DNA of 64,000 nucleotides from Diphasiastrum complanatum (taxonomy: Eukaryota > Streptophyta > Lycopodiopsida > Lycopodiales > Lycopodiaceae). The stretch is from positions 1 through 64,000 of the forward strand of contig MU831948.1 in NCBI GenBank assembly GCA_029204225.1, written 5' to 3'. A program made the translations under genes and the position numbers. A model generated the notes under the pieces. It was not told the origin of the DNA. It saw only the letters and a list, made by a program, of their open reading frames with translations, and made no database searches. Below are positions 11,509-21,910 of the stretch, piece after piece (position 1 is the first letter of the stretch; the number at the start of each line of letters is the position of its first letter).

Positions 11509-12007
11509 TTGTAGCTCCGTCATTTTATTTTTAGCAGTTTGATATCATGTTCCATGTTTGGCGGCCAGCTGGTCGAACACTGTATTCAGACCATTTTTCA
11601 TATTATATTAGGTGTTGGACGTATTCTATTCACTGCACAATGTGTATTTGTCGATTTGTAGTTGTGATGTTCTACTTGCAGTTTTACTTCAAATGGTGTG
11701 TGCGTGTTTTCAATTAGTTTTCACTACAGAGTTTGAGAGCATATGCAGAACATAGAAATACAACCCCCCTGATAGCATTTCATAATCACAAACATCAGAT
11801 TGCAATACACAAGGCACGCATTGCACAAAAAACACACCGTACATTAATTCATCAGATGTATCAGAATTACAATACGTATTCCTGCCGCATACGGCTGGGG
11901 CTGTTCTTTACACCATGCTAGACACTAAATACTGCCTCATCTACTGATGAACATTACATAACAACAGTCAGCCACATACGGCTAGACCCCATCTATGCTA
12001 AACATTC

Positions 12008-12352
12008 CTATGGATCCTCCACTGACTCCTCGCCCTCATCAGGTGCATTGTTCTGACGCTCTCGCTCTGCCTCCCGGTTAGCCCGTGTTGCCTCCTGGTC
12101 AGCCCGACGGCGGGCAGCCCTTTCCCTGACCATGATGAGTTGTCGTCGTGTGAAGTTCATTCCGATCCGCTCATCCAAATCCAGCTCGACAGCGGGGGCG
12201 GGGGCCACAGCGGGGGCGGGGATCTGCAGCTCTGGGTGTCTTTGCCGAGTCTCTCGCAGCATCTCTGCAATGTCTGCCTCTTGCTTCTGATGCCTTCCGT
12301 TGTGCCTTCGGACATCTTCCTCGAGCTTCCTCCTGGCTTCGCCCTCCGCCAT
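12008..12352 (-). CDS. Hypothetical small coiled-coil protein inside the hAT-like element
   Basis: A 114-residue open frame runs antisense to the transposase gene. It is highly charged and probably helical. It opens MAEGEARRKLEEDVRRHN, then has a short Pro/Ala stretch (APAVAPAPAVE, residues 46-56), then DERIGMNFTRRQLIMVRER and a long Arg/Glu-rich helix, and it ends in an acidic tail (EGEESVEDP). I do not recognise a family. A convergent second gene is a plausible element-encoded accessory protein, and the acidic end looks like a true C-terminus, so this may be the last exon of a longer minus-strand gene. Chance openness in GC-rich DNA cannot be excluded. Confidence 0.4.
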   Translation of the reverse strand: MAEGEARRKLEEDVRRHNGRHQKQEADIAEMLRETRQRHPELQIPAPAVAPAPAVELDLDERIGMNFTRRQLIMVRERAARRRADQEATRANREAERERQNNAPDEGEESVEDP

Positions 12353-12382
12353 CTCACGACACCCTGTTGCTCGAAATGACCC

Positions 12383-12548
12383 TCACAGCCTCTCACAGCC
12401 TCTCAATGGCTCTCACTGGCTCTCTCACAGCCCCCCTCTCACAGCCTCTCACTCGGTCTGTCACACAGCCTCTCACAATGCCTCTCTCTCACAGCCTCCC
12501 ACTGGCTCTCCCTCACAGCTTCTCACAATGCCTCTCACCCCCTCTCAC
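12383..12548. repeat. Degenerate CTCACAGC minisatellite
   Basis: CTCACAGCCTCTCA-like units are repeated irregularly, mixed with CTCACTGGCT and CTCACAATGC variants. The tract lies between the antisense small ORF and the 85-bp tandem repeat. Confidence 0.8.
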
Positions 12549-12660
12549 TGGCTCTCTCATTGTCTCGTGAGTGCCTATTTAACCCCACAGCCTGTTTCCC
12601 AATTTGCTTTTGTTGATGATCCCATGTGCTACTGTACCTGCCCCTTGTGCTGATCCCCAA

Positions 12661-13050
12661 CATGCTGCACTGCGATTGGGTCCATGCTCTACTCCTCCAC
12701 TGTGCCCATGTGACGGTGTACCTGTCCGGATGTATTGCTCCCCCACATGCTGCACTGCGATTGGGTCCATGGTCTGCTCCTCCACTGTGCCCATGTGACG
12801 GTGTACCTGTCCGGATGTATTGCTCCCCCACATGCTGCACTCCGATTGGGTCCATGGTCTGCTCCTCCACAGTGCCCATGTGCTACTGTACCTGCCCCAT
12901 GTGCTGATCCCCCACATGCTGCATTGCGATTGGGTCCATGGTCTGCTCCTCCACAGTGCCCATGTGCTACTGTACCTGCCCCATGTATTGCTCCCCCACA
13001 TGCCGCACTCCACTTGGCTCCGCTCTCCCACAGTGCCCCCAGTACAGTCC
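12661..13050. repeat. 85-bp tandem minisatellite, about 4.6 units
   Basis: CATGCTGCAC or close variants recur at 12661, 12746, 12831, 12915 and 12999, giving periods of 85, 85, 84 and 84 bp. Two unit types alternate in their second half: GTGACGGTGTACCTGTCCGG and GTGCTACTGTACCTGCCCC. Long open frames across it in several phases are by-products of the repeat, whose period is not a multiple of three. Confidence 0.92.
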
Positions 13051-13144
13051 CCCTGTACAGTAACATCTTAGTTTTTACCTAGTTTTAGCCTGTTAAAAGG
13101 GTTTTTTTTTTTTTTTTGAATAATAAAAAATAATATTTTTGTGG

Positions 13145-13235
13145 TGCCGCCCTGGTACCGCTGGTCTGAGGGCAGCACCATAACCGCCGTACCACCATTA
13201 TGGTACCGCGGTACCATAGTGGCGGTACCACGTGC
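13145..13235. repeat. Nested palindromes at hAT right end
   Basis: ATGGTACCGCGGTACCAT is an 18-bp perfect palindrome at about 13199-13216. Its flanks extend the pairing imperfectly (CCGCCGTACCACCAT against ATAGTGGCGGTAC). The DNA could form a long hairpin, consistent with a transposon subterminal region. Confidence 0.85.
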
Positions 13236-13240
13236 CACTA

Positions 13241-13242
<2 letters not shown>

Positions 13243-13295
<53 letters not shown>
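13243..13295. repeat. (AT)n(AG)n microsatellite
   Basis: AT units (13243-13270) run into AG units (13271-13295), starting exactly at the proposed right end of the hAT-like element. Confidence 0.95.
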
Positions 13296-14679
13296 AATAT
13301 AGAGGCACGTTCTGAGGTTTTAGAGGTTGGGTGTATTGCTTTGAATGTACACAGTGACTGAAACATATTTATTATTTAAGCTTTTTAGCTATGCCATTTT
13401 AACAGGTGCAAAGTTTCTGCTTTATGTTTGAGATGAAAATAGTCTTCACAAACAATGCTGCATGGTACCAAATAGTGCTTGTCCTAGTTGCATGCTGCCA
13501 ATTGATGCTGCTGTCAAAACTGAACTAGATAAAGTGGCAAACGAAGCTGTGATTTAAGCAAGCCAAGTTTGAGGGCTTCCAACAACTGATCAGCAAAGCT
13601 ATGCAAACTATGTAATCATATCCTAAATAAATAAGCAAGCCGAGCTCGATGGCATGATTGATCTGCAAGCTAAAAGAAGCAGTTAGAAGATGGCTAAATT
13701 GGTCTCTCTAAGTATTTCTTAATAGATAACCTGTTTTGTTTGTAAGCTCCAACCTGCAGCAGTCCTATGTTCACTTGACGATCACTCAGTTAGAGTGTCT
13801 GCAATCAATGCGGCATGGGCTGCCCATGTGCCAGCTTTGGAAGGTCTCAGATCCACACTAAATTTCTAACTTGCACTCAATGGTTCCTAGAGAACTTGCT
13901 AGCTGTGAACCATGGGATGATCAGAATCACCATTTTGGATATGATCAAGTCTGCTTAGAAAAAATTTAAAAAAAGGCTTTAGAAAAAGGTACATTCCAAC
14001 AGAATGTGAGAGCATTTCCCAGAATATGTTTTGTACAACGTAGGGAACAACCTTGTCACTACAGAACTACGATGTGTGTGTGTGTGTGTGTGTGCACGCG
14101 CGCGCACATGCGTGCGTATATTTATCTACCTACTTATTAATTGCTCGTTCTATAACAGAACCTTTTCCCTGTATAATCATAAATTTGGTGGTTTAGAGTC
14201 ACCAGTTTTACTTATTACAACTCTGAGAGTGGAAAAGGAATGGAAATAACCACGAGATTCTGCAGGGACCTCATCATAATCTGCATACATGAAATCTGTT
14301 ATTGGGTGAAAGATTTCTTCCCAATAGAAGGTAATCTTGTCGTGTGTGACAATGCAGTAGTGCAATCTCAGGCAATATCTGCTCATTCATTTCATTCTTG
14401 ACACAAGCAGCATTCCCAGATTCTGTTGACGACGTAGAACACCCAGTATAGAGCATATATGAGCTTTTATTTGCATCCACTCAACTCTCTCTAAGTATTG
14501 GACCCACAAGTTATTACTAGACCAAAATTGGGTCCAACTTAGCTAAAACTAACTTAACATGATCTAAAAATAAACCTAACCCATGGTTACACAAGTCTCA
14601 ACCTTTTGGATCAAAGTAACCTATGGGAAACTAACATTATCATTTATTATTTCTAACAACCATAGTCACCCCTTCAGCC
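13296..14679. other. Intronic DNA without recognised gene
   Basis: This stretch contains a (GT)n tract at 14073-14094 with a short alternating CG/CA run after it. Minus-strand open frames at 14177-14480 (YADYDEVPAESRGYFHSF and neighbours) have ordinary-looking amino-acid content but match nothing I recognise; a stray exon or an old repeat is possible. Confidence 0.4.
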
Positions 14680-15545
14680 TTGTGTACAGCAGAAATATGG
14701 TGTACAAGCCTCTCCTCCTCACACTGGGCCATCATTTCACGCTTACAGACCACCATGTTGGCTCGCATGATTCGAGCGAAGCCCTCTGTTCCACATGAGA
14801 TCATTTTTACGGAGTTTGCCACTCCCCCCATCCAGATTGAGGCAGCCTTCCAGCATATCACCTACATCCAAAGAGCTCAGGCACTTCCTGATACAGAGCA
14901 TAGATATACACGACCAGCACTTATGTCCTCTCATCATCTTCAGACTCAGGGATACTGGCTGTCATGGCTCCTCAGGCATCACACTTCCTCATGGAGGCAT
15001 TTGGTATCACTATCACTGATCTCCCCCTGGGTACACACCAGTACATTAGACAATTTTTATACAGAGCATATTTAGACCATACTTGGCGCCGCCAGTTGGG
15101 GGTTAAGCCTGGCTACTACAAGACTCACTTTTTGGAGCAGGATGCCGCTGGTCTTCCAGTTTTACCTCGATATTTGTCCTCAAGATTATCACACAGTCTC
15201 CGTTTCACTTTGGGACAGTTCAGAGTCTCCTCACATTAGTTGGCTATTGAGACAGGCAAATTCCAGGGTACACCACGAGAGGAGAGACTATGCCTGCTAT
15301 GTTTTTTACATGAGATAGAGTCCGAGGATCACTTCATTCAGATGCCCCATATATTATGCGAGTAGAGGGAGATATCACTGCCTATTCCGGGACATGCCTA
15401 CTACACTCAGATCATTGCATATGAGGACCCTCGTTGTGTTACGCTTATGCTACGAGAGACGGTCTTGCTGCGACAGGATATGTACCGTCAGCTCACCAGC
15501 CACATCCTAGCTCTCAGGCTCAGATTACATCTTTATTCACCAGGA

Positions 15546-15821
15546 GACATCGAGTCTGATGACGATGATGACGACGCACCCCCTCACAGATATCAGAGAC
15601 AGTGTATCACCCGCAGTCATATGGCAACTCGCACTTCCCGCCCTGTCACGAGAGCGCACAGTTTTCACCCTCCTAGACGACGAGACATCGAGTCTGATGA
15701 CGATGATGACGACGCACCCCCTCACAAATATCAGAGACAGTGTATCACCCACAGTCATATGGCAGCTCGCACTTCCCGCCTTGTCACGCGAGTGCACAGT
15801 TTTCACCCTCCTAGACGACGT
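15546..15821 (+). repeat. 138-bp in-frame tandem duplication
   Basis: GACATCGAGTCTGATGACGA begins at 15546 and again at 15684. The unit is 138 bp (46 codons) and nearly identical, so the Asp-rich IESDDDDDDAPPH segment appears twice in the same frame. Confidence 0.92.
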
Positions 15822-16053
15822 CAACGATCGTCCATATTACCTCGTGCTACAGCTCGTATCACATCCTTTTTCAGCAGCAGTGCTAGATGATGTGACTCTA
15901 TTCCTAGCAGTTATTTTGCTCCCACTTATGGACAGCTTGCATTTTGTAGTTTACAACTATATTATTCATCTTTTATGCAAAGTTTTTTTCTTGGAGACGT
16001 TTATATACGCTCCCATGGTTCCCACATACTTGACATGTACTCTTTCTGGTCTT

Positions 16054-16087
16054 ATATGCCTTTTGGCATGGAAAAGACATTAATAAA
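16054..16087 (+). terminator. LINE 3' hairpin and polyadenylation signal
   Basis: ATGCC-TTTT-GGCAT forms a 5-bp stem at 16056-16069, followed by AATAAA at 16082-16087. The same arrangement is seen at 26980-27011. Confidence 0.6.
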
Positions 16088-16639
16088 GCTTGTTTGCTTC
16101 TCTCTCTCATGGATGCTTCTTTGTTTATTCACGCCTTGCTATGCTACCATACCGCTGAACAACAACAAGCTTTCGACACTTCAAGTTTATAAGGTCCAAA
16201 ATAAATACCACCCTTAACTTGCAATATATCTGTTCAAAAAAAACTTCCCCCTCTTTTGAAGGGATAAAATTTGTTGCTTCACTCTCAAGGCAAGATACTA
16301 CCTTCCAGGAAGCCTCGTGGTAAACCACTATCTATCACGGAATTTTGACTATCATTCTTCACTACACTTTCTAAAGAAGGGTTCTCCATTTTGTTCCTCT
16401 CGTGAATGCGCCCTACGATACTTACATCCTTTGGAAGCTACCAAATGGTAAGAGGTCTTCTCTATTTCATTTCAATACTAGCATCTTGTGTTGCTTTACA
16501 CACTCAGATTTATGCTTCTTTATGACATGTTTGCTCATAGCTTCTCACATTAAGCAAAATGTATGTTGAAATATTGCTATGATGGCTCGCAGTCCATCAC
16601 ATTTTTGCTTCAAAAAAATGGATCCATTTGCCTCATAGG

Positions 16640-17085
16640 CAGCGATGGACCATTCCTCATCTCCTTCACTTTATGAAGTGGTTATTTCTACTTCATAGGC
16701 AGCAATGGACCACTTAATGTCTTTACCAACATTTGATGAATGGCTGTTGCCTACCAGGCAGCGATGCAAACCAAAGGATTGTTGCTCATTTTTAGCTTAC
16801 ATACATGCTAGATAATATGGAGTTGAAACCAAATAGAGGTGGCCGCTGTCCAGCGATGGACAGTAGGCTCAAAACAATTTTTCTTCTTGAAATTTTCCTG
16901 GTTGACATACCTCCTGGCCAGCGATGGACAGTAGGTTCTAAAATAGCTTTTTGAATGAAGACATTCCAGTTTACATACTTCCGGTCCAGCGATGGACAGT
17001 AGGAAGCTTGCAAGTTCGTCTTTTATCCCATAAAAAGTTTGTTTAGAACAAGGCGGATCTAATGCTATGTGGACAGCGATTTACT
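16640..17085. repeat. Spaced CAGCGATGGA motif array
   Basis: CAGCGATGGA or a close variant starts at 16640, 16700, 16759, 16851, 16919, 16987 and 17074. The spacings are 60, 59, 92, 68, 68 and 87 bp. The three copies at 16851-16987 are exactly 68 bp apart and share the longer motif CCAGCGATGGACAGTAGG. At 16846-16863, CTGTCCA-GCGA-TGGACAG is a perfect 7-bp stem with a GCGA loop. No coding region overlaps. Confidence 0.75.
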
Positions 17086-17759
17086 ACTTAATTTAGTACT
17101 CAAATGGTATCTCAACATGTCTTTTCAAATGCTTTGCTTATCTCATAGAGAGTTTTATCATTTGGCACTAAATTATAATCTATGCTTTGTGATAATGTAA
17201 CATTTTTTGTTACTACGGCCTACTACCACTTTCGTTTAGGTTCGAATTCGAACCGTGCATTACTAAGTCTCCATAAAGGTACGTCACTTGTTGAAACATA
17301 TTATAACAAGCGGGCTTGAACACTCTTTGAAAGTTGTTTAGGCATTTATTTGATTCTTAAACGAAGTTATAAGATAAAGACTATTCTTTTTGGTTGTGTG
17401 AAAACAAACTATTCGTGGAAATAACATGGCATCCTCTCAAGAAACCACGTCTACGATCATCCAAATATGATTTCTTTTGACGATTTCCGAGTTATATACA
17501 AATCACACGCATCATGAACATGGTTTCATTTCATGCTCGTAACACTCATGAGATGGTTGGTTCCGTTTTACTCAAATATCTACCTCTCTTCCCAACGTAT
17601 TGCTTCATATATAACGACATTTATATCAGTATACAAATATGCCTTCGAATCCTATTTACAAACCAATCTAACAACTCTTTGACACCATTCTTGAATAATT
17701 CATGCCCAAACCAAATTGTAGGGTTTCCAATATAGCGTTCTTAGACATCATGGATATGC

Positions 17760-18185
17760 GTAAGATAGGAAGTTTTTACGTAAGGATTAGAATGGCACAA
17801 ATCTGCCCTAATACCATTGGAAATCCCTCATTGGCAATAAACCATACCTATCTGTAGAGAAGTCCTGATACCATGGTTGAAAGAAGTGTTCTATATAGCA
17901 TGGATTTGCTCAGAACCAAACATAACGATACGAAACTGATCACTGCATATGCAGTACAGGTTGTATGGATTAGTATGCTACGGATGTGCCCTAATACCTA
18001 CGTATTTGTAGCAGTCAACCACGGCAATACTTAACCCCACCCGAATAAGTGTCACATTAGACTTCTGGTGAGATACAACCGGAAAGCATGGATATGCTGA
18101 GAAGTATGGACAGTAGTGTGTGACCTACCCTGTTTCACAGGGCTCACTTGGGTTAGAACGACATGGATTTGCCCTAACACCAGCA
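17760..18185. repeat. Spaced ATGGATTTGCCCTAATACC-like motifs
   Basis: Related motifs occur near 17803, 17900, 17981, 18088 and 18162, about 75-107 bp apart (for example CGGATGTGCCCTAATACC and ATGGATTTGCCCTAACACC). This looks like a decayed tandem array; no open frame is convincing. Confidence 0.5.
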
Positions 18186-18693
18186 CACGTGTCCACACCA
18201 AGTCTTTAGCTAAATAGAATGTAGACGATTAAGACTGTTCATACTCTGTTTAAAAATAATATTAATTGATATGGACCAACTGCCCATAAACTGATCAGCA
18301 TGGCAGAAGCCTTGATACGATAATATTAGGGCTTGGCCTATCGCTAAAAAAACATTTCTACTGTTTGGGAAGACAGGACTATGATTTTAAAATGCTATTC
18401 ATGTTGTTAAGTGGTATAGTCATGTTGTTAGGTGGTATAGCTTTTTTTTGACATGGATAACAACTGCCGCTCAACTATGACACCTATCTTCCCCACTGTA
18501 CTAACTCGTGCGGTTTTGTGTTGTGGATGTTGGCAGGTATCAGCTGGACGTCTTAAAAGTGGTTATGCTTTATGGTGCTTTTTCAGTACTGTATTTTACT
18601 TTTCAACTATATTTAACCTTGTTGGAATATGAATAGAGGCTTCAAAAGGTTTTAGTCTTGCTTTGTCGAGAGGAACTAGGTGAAATTTTGTAA

Positions 18694-18695
<2 letters not shown>
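18186..18695. other. Intronic DNA without recognised gene
   Basis: Nothing is recognised. A short direct repeat of ATGTTGTTA(A/G)GTGGTATAG is present near 18401-18441. Confidence 0.4.

Positions 18696-18734
<39 letters not shown>
18696..18734. repeat. (TC)n microsatellite
   Basis: An uninterrupted TC run forms the left border of the duplicated block. Confidence 0.95.
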
Positions 18735-18737
<3 letters not shown>

Positions 18738-19053
18738 TGACATTCTCTGCAGTTTTTGCGTCGTCGCCCTAAAATTCACACCATGATTTCCCATTTGTTT
18801 GATATTAACAAATTCTCTCGTTTGAAAAACCTATTTTGATTCCAAGCATCACCATAATGAGCAATACTTCACGCATGCAATTGACACCTAGCTAAAACCA
18901 TAATTAGCAATACTTCACTTACGGTCAAATAAGTCAATGGTCAATATAAGTCAAAACCATAATTAGCAATACTTATGGTCAAGATAAGTCAAAACCCTAA
19001 TTTCGAACAGACGAATCAAAACGTAGGAATCGTGTTTTGTCTATCATAGCATA

Positions 19054-19055
<2 letters not shown>
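18735..19055. repeat. Duplicated block, left copy
   Basis: This is a diverged direct repeat of 27048-27425. Shared segments include GCAGTTTTTGC/ACAGTTTTTGC..TCG.C.CCCTAAAATTC, CATGCAATTGACACCTAGC, AAAACCATAATTAGCAATAC and a GTTTTGTCTATCA(T/C)AGCATAC end. Both copies start just after a TC run and end at another TC run, and between them lies the LINE. Confidence 0.9.

Positions 19056-19101
<46 letters not shown>
19056..19101. repeat. (TC)n microsatellite
   Basis: A TC run between the left duplicated block and the start of the LINE. Confidence 0.95.
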
Positions 19102-19103
<2 letters not shown>

Positions 19104-19329
19104 CATGCACGGTTCCTTGATTCTTAGCAGCACTGGGTTTTTAGCATGGCAGGCCAGATCGGACCCTGTAGTTTAATTCATTCGCTTTTTGCGGCAGAGA
19201 TCCACTCTTCGCGGCACCACCATTTTGCTTAATGATGATCTTACCCATTCACAGTGGCAGTAACGGAAGACAGTCATAAAGCAAGCCAGGCAAAGGGGGC
19301 AGCGGGTAGTCTTCCAGCAGGGCGTTCCA

Positions 19330-20897
19330 CAGTTCTTTCCTCGCCGCATATAGGGACTCGAGGACATCGGGCTAGGGAGCGGCCTGATACCCCCTTTCAA
19401 TTTCACACTGGGTTTGTGGAATTGCAATGGCGTCCTCACTTCCTCCACAGCGGCCGACATAACTTCATTTACATCCTCTACACAGGTTTGCTGCCTTACA
19501 AAGATGCATGAGTCCCCTCTCCACCCTCTCCCTAGATATCGTGGTTATTTCTGGCTATGTTGCTCGCCCATTTCTTCGTGGGGCTACATCCAGAGGATCA
19601 GGTGGTGTCGCGTGTTTTGATCCTGACCACTTGGATACACACTTCCAGCTTGAGAGGCATGATGATCATGGGCGATTCTTGTGGATCTGTATTGCATCCA
19701 CATTCTTGCATACAATTGTAGATCTCTTTCTTGCCATATGCTACTTTCCTCCAGACACTTCTCACTTTGCACGGTTTGGAGGCGATTCCTTTGACATTCT
19801 CTCTGCGGGTATTTCCTTCTTGCGGGCGATTTTAATGCCCGCACATCTACGCATCAAGCGGTATTTTTAGAGGATGCTCTTGGGATACATCACATGGATC
19901 TGGGATATGATCGTCTCTCACAGGATTAGCATGCTACGGTGACACCATATGGAGAGCGCCTCTTGCAGCTTACACAGACTTTCTTCTTGGCCGTTGTTAG
20001 CAGCCTCCACTTGCCATCCCTTCCGAGGTGGCTCCAGCGTGGTTGACTACTTTGTGGCATCCCCAGCTTTGATATCCTACATATCCGACTTCTCTATCTG
20101 ACGCCCTCTACTTGCTGACCATTCCATGTTCTTTCTTTCGTTTTCGCTTCCTTCTATGCCTTCTCCTGGCACTGCTTCTCCGTCACGTCCTCCTCCTCTT
20201 TTCCTTTCCCCAGTCACTGTTTCGAGCTTTGTTGATCAAGTCTCTAACCTGCTTCGCTCCTTTCCTTATCATGCCCCTCTTGACGAGCAAGCTTCTTTCC
20301 TTACTTCTGCTCTGCACACTACCCTACATGACTCCACTCCTCGCCCCATTCCCACACATCGCCCTAACCATAATATTTGGTATGACCATGATTGTTCCTC
20401 GTTCCATAAGCTTGTCCTCCAGGCCAAAGAAAATTTCCACGCCCCTTTTCCGTCAGCGCAAAAAACAGTATTGTGCCCTTCTTCGCCGAAAGAAAAAAGC
20501 CTACGTCTAGTTGCGCTCTCAAACACTCCTTGCTGACCTCTATTCCACCTCCTCTCGTTTTTGGAGAACTTTCCTCGATAAATTTTTCACGTTGTGACCA
20601 TTGACCTGGACTCCTAGATTGACTATGCTACATCCCTTTACACTTCTGGTTAACCCCTCTATTGTTCACACCCCTCCTTCCTACCCTTCTTCCCTTTTCT
20701 CCCCTCAGCTCATCAAGGATGCCATCAAGCGCCTGAAGTCACATAAAGCCTTGGACCATGAGGACCTTTCTATTGATCTCCTCAAGCTAGTCTCAAAAAT
20801 CTTTGCCCCTATCCTCTCGCATCTCTTCAACTAGTCTGTCAATACTTCTTTTCCGCTCTCATGGTCTATCAATCTTCTACATCCTATCTTCAAAGTC
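19330..20897 (+). pseudogene. LINE ORF2: endonuclease and start of RT
   Basis: The endonuclease shows GYVARPFLRGATSRGSGG (19553-19606), HTIVDLFLAICYFPP (19708-19755) and GDFNARTSTHQA (19826-19861), the last being a conserved APE-type motif. A VDYF and ADHS pair in broken frames near 20040-20130 fits the end of the domain. The linker contains IWYDHDC (20376-20396). RT begins with IKRLKSHKALDHEDL (20725-20770), ILSHLFN and a PIFKVGD-like segment up to 20897. Several frame changes and stops are present. Immediately after this point a stretch of RT expected in the family, including the first catalytic aspartate, is missing. Confidence 0.78.
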
Positions 20898-21015
20898 GGG
20901 GATCCCACGAGCAGATGGTTGTTGATGTCCTTGCATTGTATGAGAGGGTCTTGGCTCGTTTTTGTGATGGCTCAGCTATAGTCCGCAACACGGTGGGGGT
21001 GAAGCAATGCCCGCT
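20898..21015 (+). pseudogene. LINE RT middle segment, left of copia insertion
   Basis: It encodes DVLALYERVLARFCDG and NTVGVKQCP. The GVKQ.CPLSP box of LINE RT is cut in two by the copia element. Removing the copia element and one target duplication restores CPLSPTLFAHYIDE in the same frame, which proves the nesting. The Gly normally between Gln and Cys is absent. Confidence 0.88.
21011..21015. other. Target site duplication CCGCT (left)
   Basis: CCGCT lies immediately left of the copia LTR and is repeated exactly at 25464-25468. Confidence 0.92.
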
Positions 21016-21417
21016 TGAAGAATTACAAGACCTAGCTATGAAGTATCTTAACTCAGATGCTAGATCAACTATGAAAGCTTGAGAAAACTGGTCTATGGAA
21101 ATATCACACACAAGGAAAATTGCATGAGCATCTCACAAACTCAAAAGTCTCAAGAAGAAATGAATTGCTAGAGAGAGAGAGAGGAGGGCGTGGGTCCTCC
21201 AAATCCCTTGTGAGGCAAGCACCTCCTTTACATGCATGGAAAGTCTGGGTGTCAACCATGGGAGTGAGCTACTTGGCCAAAGTGGGCCACTTGCACTAAT
21301 TTACATAACTTAACAAAAGGGGGGGTCATGCATTTAATTAAAACATGCCCCATGAGTTATGTACAACTTAACTAATGCTTAGCCAAAAAGGGGTAAAATA
21401 GGCATTCCTCTTCAACA
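21016..21417 (-). repeat. 3' LTR of copia element
   Basis: 402 bp, TG...CA ends. In element orientation it begins TGTTGAAGAG and ends TTCTTCA. About 98-99% identical to 25064-25463 by eye. Confidence 0.93.
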
Positions 21418-21910
21418 CCCCCCCTTAATGGCAATTTTATTCAAACTGACACCCAACAAAATTCTGAACTTTTCAAACTTATCTTTACTAAGTGGTTTAG
21501 TAAAAATATCAGCTGTCTGGTCGTTGGTGTCGCAATAAACTAGCTCGATCTCCCCACTGTGCACTTTCTCTCGTATAAAATGCTGGTCCACCTCTATATG
21601 TTTTGTCCGTGCATGATAGACTGGATTCCTTGCAAGCTGAATGCAGCTTTGGTTATCACAATGTAACAATGTAGGTCTTACTTGAGCAATCTGCATGTCC
21701 TCAAGTAGACGGCGTAACCAAATGGCTTCACAGGCGGACCTCGTAGTCGCCCTGTACTCAGCTTCGGTAGACGATAGAGCAATAGTAGGCTGCTTCTTAC
21801 TGCACCACGATATAGCCCCTGAACCTAGGCTGAAACAATAGCCTGTCGTCGATCTCCGATCGTCTCTATCACCTGCCCAATCAGAATCTGAATAGCCTTC
21901 CAGCTGAAGG
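21412..21910 (-). pseudogene. Copia RNase H domain
   Basis: It encodes [82 protein letters not shown] and DIFTKPL, which are the ordered copia RNase H motifs. The domain itself is intact, but it is out of frame with the upstream polyprotein because of the RT deletion. Confidence 0.9.
21418..21427 (-). other. Polypurine tract
   Basis: The minus strand reads TTAAGGGGGGG against the 3' LTR. Confidence 0.85.

Larger units (their letters stand above)
7029..13242 (+). mobile_element. hAT-like DNA transposon, about 6.2 kb, degenerate
   Basis: The left end reads CATAGAACCCACG and the right end, read inward, reads CATAGTGGCACG. Both start CATAG and share a GTGGTAC(C/G)G motif in subterminal palindromes. 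Each end abuts a TA microsatellite: ATATATAA on the left and ATATATAT on the right match at 7 of 8 bases, as expected for an 8-bp hAT target duplication, though low complexity weakens this. Inside are a decayed hAT transposase on the plus strand, a small ORF on the minus strand and two minisatellites. The terminal assignment is my inference; the transposase identity is firm. Confidence 0.65.
14680..16100 (+). pseudogene. LINE ORF2 C-terminal fragment and 3' UTR
   Basis: The translated frames match the post-RT part of the LINE at 25.5-27.0 kb: LARMIRAKPSVPHEI..EFATPPI (14750-14840), then FGITITDLPLGTHQYIRQF (14998-15055), then a CLLC...EIESEDHFIQM segment (15290-15340), which is the C..C...E..H...C zinc-like motif with its last Cys lost. 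An Asp-rich tail follows (15447-15890). Stops and frame changes break it. The upstream endonuclease and RT are absent, so this is a 5'-truncated copy. It ends with a small hairpin and AATAAA near 16060-16087, followed by a short TC run. Confidence 0.78.

Noticed and set aside
12535-13082. Several long overlapping open frames on both strands (up to 150 codons)
   Set aside because: They all run through the 85-bp tandem repeat. Its period is not a multiple of three, so the same DNA is read in every phase. No protein family is recognisable.
14177-14480. A possible host exon on the minus strand (YADYDEVPAESRGYFHSF region)
   Set aside because: Its composition is plausible, but no family match or paired splice sites could be established.
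16640-17085. Regularly spaced repeats resembling a CRISPR array
   Set aside because: The DNA is plant nuclear, the repeats are short and diverged, the spacing is uneven, and there is no leader or cas gene. A decayed tandem array is more likely.
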